DNA of 64,000 bases. It comes from Diplolepis rosae. Taxonomy: Eukaryota; Arthropoda; Insecta; Hymenoptera; Diplolepididae. The translations under genes were made by a program, and so were the position numbers. Positions 50,956 to 61,811 of the stretch are shown piece after piece (position 1 is the stretch's first letter; the number at the start of each line of letters is the position of its first letter). The stretch covers positions 2,955,001 through 3,019,000 of the forward strand of contig JAPYXD010000466.1 of the NCBI GenBank assembly GCA_030998225.1, written 5' to 3'. Under the pieces are notes generated by a model. The model did not search any database, had not been told where the DNA came from, and worked only from the letters and a program-made list of their open reading frames with translations.

Positions 50956-52500
50956 TAGTGATTCTCCGATGGTGTAGGTAGTGGCAGAAATTTCAAACTC
51001 TAGTCCCAGCGCAGTCCAAATTGCATTTTCTCTACAGACAGATTTGCAAATTAATTAAAAATCAAATTAATGGGTATTATTTACGATTAATGCATTTATA
51101 TTGTCCACGGGGACACCTGTCGGCAACGTATCCTATTTGAAACGTGACACGTAATTCTTCGATGGTGTAGGCTGTGCAAGAAGTTTCTAACTCAACTAAT
51201 TAATTTGAAATCAATTAAACCCGCAAGGCGGAGCCACTAGGCGATATGTGGAGATCTTCCTTTGGAGAAAGAGATGTCGGCGCCTGTAAAACTCAGTGGT
51301 TTGAGCAGTAGACCGGTAATCGAAAGACCATGGCTCGAATGCCAGCGCAGTCCAAAGCGTCCTTTATTACACAGAAAGATTTTAAAATTCTTTAATGTTT
51401 GAATTTATTGGCATTATTTGCGATATAAGAGTTTGAAATTGTCTAACAGGAAACCTGTCGGCAATGTATCCTATCTGTTACGCGACTAGTGATTCTTAGA
51501 TCATGTAGGCAGTGGAAGAAATTTCTATCACAACTAATTAATTCGAAATCATTTATAGCTGCAAGGCGGAGCCACTAGGCGATGTGTGGAGATCTTCCTT
51601 TGGAGATTGAGATGTCGGCGCCTGTAAAACTCAGTGGTTAGAGCAGTAGACCGGCAATCGAAAGACCATGGCTCGAATGCCAGCGCAGTCCAAAGCGTCC
51701 TTTTTTACACAGAAAGATTTTCAAATTCTTTAATATTTGAATTTATTGGCATTATTTGCGATATAAGAGTGTGAAATTGTCTACGAGGACACCTGTCGGC
51801 AATGTATCCTATCTTTTACGCGACTAGTGATTCTTAGATCATGTAGGCAGTGGTAGAAATTTCTATCTCAACTAATTAATTCGAAATCATTTATAGCTGC
51901 AAGGCGGAGCCACTAGGCGATATGTGGAGATCTTCCTTTGGAGATGGACATGTCGGCGCCTGTAAAACTCAGTGGTTAGAGCAGTAGACCGGCAATCGAA
52001 AGACCATCGCTCGAATGCCAGCGCAGTCCAAAGCGTCCTTTTTTACACAGAAAGATTTTCAAATTCTTAATTATTTGAATTTATTGGCATTATTTGCGAT
52101 ATAAGAGTTTGAAATTGTCTACGAGGACACCTGTCGGCATCGTATCCTATCTGTTACGCGACTAGTAATTCTCCGATAATGTAGGCTGTGGAAGAAATTT
52201 CTAACTCCACTAATTAATTTGAAATCAATTGAAACCGCAAGGCGGAACCACTAGGCGATATAAGGAGATCTTCCTTTGGAGAAAGAGATGTCGGCGCCTG
52301 TAGAACTCAGTGGTTAGAGAAGTAGGCCGGCAATCGAAAGATCATGGCTCGAATCCCAGCGCAGTCCAAAGCGTCCTTTTTTACACAGAAAGATTTTCAA
52401 TTTCTTCAATATTTGAATTTATTGGCATTATTTGCGATATAAGAGTTTGAAATTGTCTACGAGGACACCTGTCGGCAACTTATCCTATCTGTTACGCGAC
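50956..52500 (+). repeat. Module: truncated + 4 full-length subunits
   Basis: Truncated subunit 50956-51148 with CTCTAGTCCC and TTGCATTTTC. The CTTAGATCATG subtype reappears here after about 21 kb of absence. The counterpart is at 59736-61280. Confidence 0.85.
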
Positions 52501-53031
52501 TAGTGATTCTCCGATGGTGTAGGTAGTGGCAGAAATTTCAAACTCGAATCCCAGCGCAGTCCAAAGTGCCTTTTCTCTACAGACAGATTTGCAAATTCAT
52601 TAAAATTTAAATTAATGGGTATTATTTACGATTAATGAATTTATATTGTCTACGGGGACAACTGTCGGCAACGTATCCTATTTGAAACGTGACACGTAAT
52701 TCTTCGATGATGTAGGGTGTGCAAGAAGTTTCTATCTCAACTAATTAATTTTAAATCAAGTAAACCCGCAAGGCGGAGCCACTATACGATTTAAGGAGAT
52801 CTTCCTTTGGAGAAAGAGATGTCGGCGCATATAGAACTCAGTGGTTACAGAAGTTTGCCGGCAATCGAAAGTCCATGGCTCGAATCCCAGCGCAGTCCAA
52901 AGCGTCCTTTTTTACACAGAAAGATTTTCAATTTCTTTAATATTTGAATTTATTGGCATTATTTGCGATATAAGAGTTTGAAATTGTCTACCAGGACACC
53001 TGTCGGCAACTTATCCTATCTGTTACGCGAC
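52501..53031 (+). repeat. Module: truncated + 1 full-length subunit, rare haplotype
   Basis: Truncated subunit 52501-52693. The full-length copy 52694-53031 has the CACTATACGATTTAAGG haplotype shared with 1994-2331 exactly 50700 bp away. The 8780-bp counterpart (61474-61811) lacks it. Confidence 0.87.
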
Positions 53032-56000
53032 TAGTGATTCTCCGATGGTGTAGGTAGTGGCATAAATTTAAAACTCGAATACCAGCGCAGTCCAAAGTGC
53101 CTTTTCTCTACAGACAGATTTGCAAATTCTTTAAAATTTAAATTAACGGTTATTATTTACGATTAATGAATTTATATTGTCTACGGGGACAACTGTCAGC
53201 AACGTATCCTATTTGAAACGTGACACGTAATTCTTCGATGATGTAGGCTGTGCAAGAAGTTTCTAACTCAACTAATTAATTTGAAATCAATTAAACCCGC
53301 AAGGCGGAGCCACTAGGCGATATAAGGAGATCTTCCTTTGGAGAAGGAGATGTCGGCGCCTGTAGAACTCAGTGGTTAGAGAAGTAGGCCGGCAATCGAA
53401 AGACCATGGCTCGAATGCCAGCGCAGTCCAAAGCGTCCTTTTTTACACAGAAAGATTTTCAAATTCTTTAATATTTGAATTTATTGGCATTATTTGCGAT
53501 ATAAGAGTTTGAAATTGTCTACGAGGACATCTGTCGGCAACGTATCCTATTTGACACGCGACTAGTAATTCTCCTGTAATGTAGGCTGTGGAAGAAGTTT
53601 CTAACTCAACTAATTAATTTAAAATCAATTAAACCCGCAAGGCGGAGCCACTAGGCGATATAAGGAGATCTTCCTTTGGAGAAAGAGATGTCGGCGCCTG
53701 TAGAACTCAGTGGTTAGAGAAGTAGGCCGGCAATCGAAAGACCATGGCTCGAATCCCAGCGCAGTCCAAAGCGTCCTTTTTTACACAGAAAGATTTTCAA
53801 ATTCTTTAATATTTGAATTTATTGGCATTATTTGCGATATAAGAGTTTGAAATTCCTACGAGGACATCTGTCGGCAACGTATCCTATTTGACACGCGACT
53901 AGTAATTCTCCGGTAATGTAGGCTGTGGAAGAAATTTCTAACTCAACTAATTAATTTGAAATCAATTGAAACCGCAAGGCGGAGCCACTAGACGGTATAA
54001 GGAGATCTTCCTTTGGAGAAAGAGATTATGGCGCCTATAGAACTCAGTCGTTAGAGAAGTATGCCGGCAATCGAAAGTCCATGGCTCGAATCCCAGCGCA
54101 GTCCAATGCGTTCTTTTTTTACACAGAAAGATTTTCAAATTCTTTAATATTTGAATTTATTGGCATTATTTGCGATATAAGAATTTGAAATTGTCTACGA
54201 GGACATCTGTCGGCAACGTATCCAGTTTGAAACGCGACTAGTAATTCTCCTGTAATGTAGGCTGTGGAAGAAATTTCTAACTCAACTAATTAATTTTAAA
54301 TCAATTAAACCCGCAAGGCGGAGCCACTAGGCGATATAAGGAGATCTTCCTTTGGAGAAAGAGATGTCGGCTCCTATATAACTCAGTGGTTACAGCAGTA
54401 GACCGGAAGTCGAAAGACGATGGCTCGAATGCCAGCGCAGTCCATCGCGTCCTTTTTACACCGAAAGATTTTCAAATTCTTTAATATTTGAATTTATTGG
54501 CATTATTTGCGATATAAGAATTTGAAATTGTCTACGAGGACATCTGTCGCCAACGTATCCTATTTGACACGCGACTAGTAATTCTCCGGTAATGTAGGCT
54601 GTGGAAGAAATTTCTAGCTCAACTCATTAATTTGAAATCAATTAAAACCGCAAGGCGGAGCCACTAGGCGATATAAGGAGATCTTCCTTTGGAGAAAGAC
54701 ATATCGGCGCCTGTAGTACTCAGTGGTTAGAGAAGTATGCCGGCAATCGAAAGTCCATGGCTCGAATCCCAGCGCAGTCCAAAGCGTTCTTTTTTTACAC
54801 AGAAAGATTTTCAAATTCTTTAATATTTGAATTTGTTGGCATTATTTGCGATATAAGAATTTGAAATTGTCTACGAGGACATCTGTCGGCAACGTATCCA
54901 GTTTGAAACGCGACTAGTAATTCTCCTGTAATGTAGGCTGTGGAAGAAATTTCTAACTCAACTAATTAATTTTAAATCAATTAAACCCGCAAGGCGGAGC
55001 CACTAGGCGATATAAGGAGATCTTCCTTTGGAGAAAGAGATGTCGGCGCCTGTAGAACTCAGTGGTTACAGCAGTAGACCGGCAGTCGAAAGACGATGGC
55101 TCGAATGCCAGCGCAGTCCATCGCGTCCTTTTTACACCGAAAGATTTTCAAATTCTTTAATATTTGAATTTATTGGCATTATTTGCAATATAAGAATTTG
55201 AAATTGTCTACGAGGACATCTGTCGGCAACGTATCCAGTTTGAAACGCGACTAGTAATTCTCCTGTAATGTAGGCTGTGGAAGAAATTTCTAACTCAACT
55301 AATTAATTTGAAATCAATTAAACCTGCAAGGCGGAGCCACTAGGCGATATAAGGAGATCTTCCTTTGGAGAAAGAGATGTCGGCGCCTGTAGAACTCAGT
55401 GGTTAGGGAAGTAGGCCGGCAATCGAAAGACCATGGCTCTAATGCCAGCGCAGTCCATCGCGTCCTTTTTAAACAGAAAGATTTTCAATTTCTTTAATAT
55501 TTGAATTTATTGGCATTATTTGCGATATAAGAGTTTGAATTTGTCTACGAGGACACCTGTCGGCAACGTATCCTATTTGACACGCGACTAGTAATTCTCC
55601 GGTAATGTGAGCTGTGAATGTAATTTCTAACTCAACTAATTAATTTCAAATCAAGTAAACCCGAAAGGCGGAGCCACTAGGCGATATGTGAAGATCTTCC
55701 TTTGGAGAAAGAGATTTCGGCGCCTGTAAAACTCAGTGGTTAGAGCAGTAGACCGGCAGTCGAAAGACCATGGCTCGAATGCCAGCGCAGTCCAAAGCGT
55801 CCTTTTTTACACAGAAAGATTTTCAAATTCTTTAATATTTGAATTTATTGGCATTATTTGCGATATAAGAGTTTGAAATTGTCTACGAGGAAACCTGTCG
55901 GCAATGTATCCTATCTGTTACGCGACTAGAGATTCTTAGATCATGTCGGCAGAGGACGAAATTTCTACCTCAACTAATTAATTCGAAATAAATTTTAGCT

Positions 56001-56940
56001 CCAAGGCGGAGCCACTAGGCGATATAAGGAGATCTTCCTTTGGAGAAAGAGATGTCGGCGCCTGTAGAACTCAGAGGTTAGAGCAGTAGGCCGGCAATCG
56101 AAAGACCATGGCTCGAATCCCAGCGCAGTCCAAAGCGTCATTTTTTACACAGAAAGATTTTCAAATTCTTTAATATTTGAATTTATTGGCATTATTTGCG
56201 ATATAAGAGTGTGAAATTGTCTACGAGGACACATGTCGTCATCGTATCCTGTTTAAAACGCGACTAGTAATTCTCCGGTAATGTAGGCTGTGGAAGAAAT
56301 TTCTAACTCAACTAATTAATTTGAAATCAATTAAACCCGAAAGGCGGAGCCACTAGGCGATATAAGGAGATCTTCCTTTGGAGAAAGAGATGTCGGCGCC
56401 TGTAGAACTCAGTGGTCAGAGAAGTAGGCCGGCAATCGAAAGACCATGGCTCGAATGCCAGCGCAGTCCAAAGCGTACTTTTTTACACAGAAAGATTTTC
56501 AAATTCTTTAATATTTAAATTTATTGGCATTATTTGCGATATAAGAGTTTGAAATTGTCTACGAGGACATCTGTCGGCAACGTATCCTGTTTAAAACGCG
56601 ACTAGTAATTCTTCTGTAATGTAGGCTGTGGAAGAAATTTCTAACTCAACTAATTAATTTGAAATCAATTAAACCTGCACGGCGGAGCCACTAGGCGATA
56701 TAAGGAGATCTTCCTTTGGAGAAAGAGATGTCGGCGCCTGTAGAACTCAGTGGTTAGGGAAGTAGGCCGGCAATCGAAAGACCATGGCTCTAATGCCAGC
56801 GCAGTCCAAAGCGTCCTTTTGTAAATAGAAAGATTTTCAAATTCTTTAATATTTGAATTTATTGGCATTATTTGCGATATAAGAGTTTGAAATTGTCTAC
56901 CAGGACACCTGTCGGCAACTTATCCTATCTGTTACGCGAC
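53032..56940 (+). repeat. Module: truncated + 11 full-length subunits
   Basis: Truncated subunit 53032-53224 with the AACGGTT tail. The full-length copies include repeated AACGTATCCAGTTTGAAACG copies (about 54.2, 54.9 and 55.2 kb). The right part lies between the two 8780-bp copies. Confidence 0.84.
53225..53562 (+). repeat. Reference full-length 338-bp subunit, dissected
   Basis: A typical full-length copy. From left to right: AT-rich head with TTAATT/AATTAA dyad (53225-53295); CCGC-AAG-GCGG dyad at 53297-53307; AAGGA-GATCT-TCCTT near-palindrome at 53324-53338, containing a BglII site; A-box homologue GAACTCAGTGG at 53365-53375 (consensus would be TAGCTCAGTGG); B-box homologue GGCTCGAATGC at 53408-53418; T6 at 53439-53444; a second AT-rich stretch to about 53515; TGTC, GACA and TGTC alternating at 53516-53535; then the GTATCCTAT and GCGACTAG end. 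The tRNA-like section takes up about a quarter of the subunit. Subunit boundaries are a convention: each starts just after GCGAC of the preceding copy. Confidence 0.9.
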
Positions 56941-57807
56941 TAGTGATTCTCCGATGGTGTAGGTAGTGGCAGAAATTTCAAACTCGAATCCCAGCGCAGT
57001 CCAAAGTGCCTTTTCTCTACAGACAGATTTGCAAATTCATTAAAATTTAAATTAATGGGTATTATTTACGATTAATGAATTTTTATTGTCTACGGGGACA
57101 CCTGTCGGCAACGTATCCTATTTGACACGCGACTAGTAATTCTCCGATAATGTAGGCTGTGGAAGAAATTTCTAACTCCACTAATTAATTTGAAATCAAT
57201 TAAACCCGCAAGGCGGAGCCACTAGACGGTATAAGGAGATCTTCCTTTGAGAAATAGATGTCGGCGCCTGTAAAACTCAGTGGTTACAGCAGTAGACCGG
57301 CAGTCGAAAGACCATGGCTCGAATGCCAGCGCAGTCCATCGCGTCCTTTTTACACCGAAAGATTTTCAAATTCTTTAATATTTGAATTTATTGGCATTAT
57401 TTGCGATATAAGAGTTTGAAATTGTCTACGAGGACATCTGTCGGCAACGTATCCTGTTTAAAACGCGACTAGTAATTCTTCTGTAATGTAGGCTGTGGAA
57501 GAAATTTCTAACTGAACTAATTAATTTGAAATCAATTAAACCCGAAAGGCGAAGCCACTAGGCGATATGTGGAGATCTTCCTTTGGAGAAAGAGATGTCG
57601 GCGCCTGTAAAACTCAGTGGTTTGAGCAGTAGACCCTCAATCGAAAGACCATGGCTCGAATGCCAGCGCAATCCAAAGCGTCCTTTTTTACACAGAAAGA
57701 TTTTCAATTTCTTTAATATTTGAATTTATTGGCATTATTTGCGATATAAGAGTTTGAAATTGTCTACCAGGACACCTGTCGGCAACTTATCCTATCTGTT
57801 ACGCGAC
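56941..57807 (+). repeat. Module: truncated + 2 full-length subunits
   Basis: Truncated subunit 56941-57133. The second full-length copy contains the left end of the second 8780-bp copy (AGACCCTCAATCG at about 57631, with AATCCAAAGCG). Confidence 0.84.
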
Positions 57808-58337
57808 TAGTGATTCTCCGATGGTGTAGGTAGTGGCAGAAATTTCAAACTCGCATCCCAGCGCAGTCCAAAGTGCCTTTTCTCTACAGACAGATTTGCA
57901 AATTCATTAAAATTTAAATTAATGGGTATTATTTACGATTAATGAATTTTTATTGTCTACGGGGACACCTGTCGGCAACGTATCCTATTTGACACGCGAC
58001 TAGTAATTCTCCGGTAATGTCGGCTGTGGAAGAAATTTCTAACTCAACTAATTAATTTGAAATCAATTATACCCGAAAGGCGGAGCCACTAGGCGATATG
58101 TGAAGATCTTCCTTTGGAGAAAGAGATGTCGGCGCCTGTAAAATTCAGTGGTTAGAGCAGTAGACCGGCAATGAAAAGACCATGGCTCGAATGACAGCGC
58201 AGTCCATCGCGTCCTTTTTACACCGAAAAATTTTCAAATTCTTTAATATTTGAATTCATTGGCATTATTTGCGATATAAGAGTTTGAAATTGTCTACGAG
58301 GACACCTGTCGGCAACTTATCCTATCTGTTACGCGAC
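57808..58337 (+). repeat. Module: truncated + 1 full-length subunit
   Basis: Truncated subunit 57808-58000 with CTCGCATCCC. It corresponds to 49029-49557 at +8780 (GAATTCATTGG at 58253). Confidence 0.85.
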
Positions 58338-58866
58338 TAGTGATTCTCCGATGGTGTTGGTAGTGGCAGAAATTTCAAACTCGAATCCCAGCGCAGTCCA
58401 AAGTGCCTTTTCTCTACAGACAGATTTGCAAATTCATTAAAATTTTAATTAATGGGTATTATTTACGATTAATGAATTTTTATTGTCTACGGGGACACCT
58501 GTCGGCAACGTATCCTATTTGACACGCGACTAGTAATTCTCCGATAATGTAGGCTGTGGAAGAAATTTCTAACTCCACTAATTAATTTGAAATCAATTAA
58601 AACCGCAAGGCGGAGCCACTAGGCGATATAAGGAGATCTTCCTTTGAGAAAGAGATTTCGGCGCCTGTAAAACTCAGTGGTTACAGCAGTAGACCGGAAG
58701 TCGAAAGACGATGGATCGAATGCCAGCGCAGTCCATCGCGTCCTTTTTACACCGAAAGATTTTCAAATTCAACAATATTTGAATTTATTGGCATTATTTG
58801 CGATATAAGTGTTTGAAATTGTCTACGAGGACACCTGTCGGCAACTTATCCTATTTGCCACGCGAC
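58338..58866 (+). repeat. Module: truncated + 1 full-length subunit
   Basis: Truncated subunit 58338-58530 with GGTGTTGGTAGTGG. It corresponds to 49558-50086, but the full-length copy ends in TTCAACAATATTTG, so part was replaced. Confidence 0.84.
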
Positions 58867-59735
58867 TAGTGATTCTCCGATGGTGTAGGTAGTGGCATAA
58901 ATTTCAAACTCGAATTCCAACGCAGTCCAAAGTGCCTTTTCTCTACAGACAGATTTGCAAATTCATTAAAATTTAAATTAATGGGTATTATTTACGATTA
59001 ATGAATTTATATTGTCTACGGGGACAACTGTCAGCAACGTATCCTATTTGAAACGTGACACGTAATTCTTCGATGATGTAGGCAGTGCAAGAAGTTTCTA
59101 ACTCAACTAATTAATTTGAAATCAATTAAACCCGCAAGGCGGAGCCACTAGGCGATATAAGGAGATCTTCCTTTGGAGAAAGAGATGTCGGCGCCTGTAG
59201 AACTCAGTGGTTAGGGAAGTAGGCCGGCAATCGAAAGACCATGGCTCTAATGCCAGCGCAGTCCAAAGCGTCCTTTTGTAAATAGAAAGATTTTCAAATT
59301 CTTTAATATTTGAATTTATTGGCATTATTTGCGATATAAGAGTTTGAAATTGTCTACCAGGACTCATGTCGGCAACGTATCCTATCTTTTACGCGACACG
59401 TAATTCTACGATGATGTAGGCTGTGCAAGAAGTTTCTGACTCAACTAATTAATTTGTAATCAATTAAACCCGCAAGGCGGAGCCACTAGGCGATATAAGG
59501 AGATGTTCCTTTGGAGAAGGAGATGTCGGCGCCTGTAGAACTAAGTGGTCAGAGAAGTAGGCCGGCAATCGAAAGACCATGGCGCGAATCCCAGCGCAGT
59601 CCAAAGCGTCCTTTTTTACACAGAAAGATTTTCAAATTCTTAATTATTTGAATTTATTGGCATTATTTGCGATATAAGAGTTTGAAATTGTCTACGAGGA
59701 CACCTGTCGGCAACTTATCCTATCTCTTACGCGAC
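58867..59735 (+). repeat. Module: truncated + 2 full-length subunits
   Basis: Truncated subunit 58867-59059. Corresponds to 50087-50955, sharing GAATTCCAACGCAG, TTTTGTAAATAG and the GACACGTAATTCTACG recombinant junction. Confidence 0.85.
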
Positions 59736-61280
59736 TAGTGATTCTCCGATGGTGTAGGAAGTGGCAGAAATTTCAAACTCGAATCCCAGCGCAGTCCAAA
59801 GTGCCTTTTCTCTACAGACAGATTTGCAAATTCATTAAAATTTAAATTAATGGGTATTATTTACGATTAATGAATTTATATTGTCTACGGGGACAACTGT
59901 CAGCAACGTATCCTATTTGAAACGTGACACGTAGTTCTTCGATGATGTAGGCAGTGCAAGAAGTTTCTAACTCAACTAATTAATTTGAAATCAATTAAAC
60001 CCGCAAGGCGGAGCCACTAGGCGATATGTGGAGATCTTCCTTTGGAGAAAGAGATGTCGGCGCCTGTAAAACTCAGTGGTTAGAGCAGTAGACCGGCAAT
60101 CGAAAGACCATGGCTCGAATGCCAGCGCAGTCCAAAGCGTCCTTTATTACACAGAAAGATTTTCAAATTCTTTAATATTTGAATTTTTTGGCATTATTTG
60201 CGATATAAGAGTTTGAAATTGTCTAACAGGAAACCTGTCGGCAATGTATCCTATCTGTTACGCGACTAGTGATTCTTAGATCATGTAGGCAGTGGAAGAA
60301 ATTTCTATCACAACTAATTAATTCGAAATCATTTATAGCTGCAAGGCGGAGCCACTAGGCGATGTGTGGAGATCTTCCTTTGGAGAAAGAGATGTCGGCG
60401 CCTGTAGAACTCAGTCGTTAGAGCAGTAGACCGGCAATCGAAAGACCATGGCTCGAACGCCAGCGCAGTCCAAAGCGTCATTTTTTACACAGAAAGATTT
60501 TCAAATTCTTTAATATTTGAATTTATTGGCATTATTTGCGATATAAGAGTGTGAAATTGTCTACGAGGACACATGTCGGCAATGTATCCTATCTGTTACG
60601 CGACTAGTGATTCTTAGATCATGTAGGCAGTGGAAGAAATTTCTATCTCAACTAATTAATTCGAAATCATTTATAGCTGCAAGGCGGAGCCACTAGGCGA
60701 TGTGTGGAGATCTTCCTTTGGAGAAAGAGATGTCGGCGCCTGTAAAACTCAGTCGTTAGAGCAGTAGACCGGTAATCGAAAGACCATGTCTCGAATGCCA
60801 GCGCAGTCCAAAGCGTCCTCTTTTACACAGAAAGATTTTCAAATTCTTTAATATTTGAATCTACTGGCATTATTTGCGTTATAAGAGTGTGAAATTGTCT
60901 ACGAGGACACCTGTCGGCAACGTATCCTATTTGTGACGCGACTAGTAATTCTCCGATAATGTAGGCTGTGGAAGAAATTTCTAACTCCACTAATTAATTT
61001 GAAATCAATTAAACCCGCAAGGCGGAGCCACTAGGCGATATAAGGAGATCTTCCTTTGGAGAAAGAGATGTCGGCGCCTGTAGAACTCAGTGGTTAGAGC
61101 AGTAGGCCCGCAATCGAAAGACCATGGCTCGAATCACAGCGCTGTCCAAAGCGTCCTTTTTTACACAGAAAGATTTTCAATTTCTTTAATATTTGAATTT
61201 ATTGGCATTATTTGCGATATAAGAGTTTGAAATTGTCTACGAGGACACCTGTCGGCAACTTATCCTATCTGTTACGCGAC
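59736..61280 (+). repeat. Module: truncated + 4 full-length subunits
   Basis: Truncated subunit 59736-59928. Corresponds to 50956-52500, including the CTAACAGGAAACCTG and CTTAGATCATG copies. Confidence 0.85.
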
Positions 61281-61811
61281 TAGTGATTCTCCGATGGTGT
61301 AGGTAGTGGCATAAATTTCAAACTCGAATCCCAGCGCAGTCCAAAGTGCCTTTTCTCTACAGACAGATTTGCAAATTCATTAAAATTTAAATTAATGGGT
61401 ATTATTTACGATTAATGAATTTATATTGTCTACGGGGACAACTGTCGGCAACGTATCCTATTTGAAACGCGACACGTAAGTCTTCGATGATGTAGGCTGT
61501 GCAAGAAGTTTCTAACTCAACTAATTAATTTGAAATCAATTAAACCCGCAAGGCGGATCCACTAGGCGATATAACGAGATCTTCCTTTGGAGCAAGAGAT
61601 GTCGGCGCCTGTAGAACTCAGTGGTTAGAGAAGTTTGCCGGTAATCGAAAGTCCATGGCTCGAATCCCAGCGCAGTCCAAAGCGTCCTTTTTTACACAGA
61701 AAGATTTTCAATTTCTTTAATATTTGAATTTATTGGCATTATTTGCGATATAAGAGTTTGAAATTGTCTACCAGGACACCTGTCGGCAACTTATCCTATC
61801 TGTTACGCGAC
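61281..61811 (+). repeat. Module: truncated + 1 full-length subunit
   Basis: Truncated subunit 61281-61473. Corresponds to 52501-53031 in spacing, but the full-length copy has GGCGGATCC and GGAGCAAGAG in place of the rare CACTATACG haplotype, so one of the pair was converted. Confidence 0.85.

Noticed and set aside
53516..53535. TGTC/GACA/TGTC alternation as a recombinase or integrase site
   Set aside because: The four-base arms are too short to support a site, and they vary between copies (GACACC, GACATC, GACAAC) with no associated enzyme gene.
59122..59367. Recurrent minus-strand frames of 67-81 codons (also 11325, 50342 and 56665)
   Set aside because: These are antisense to the tRNA-like segment. 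They appear in copies where GGCTCTAATGCC and TTTTGTAAATAG changes happen to remove stops, and were duplicated with the 8780-bp repeat. No protein family is recognised.
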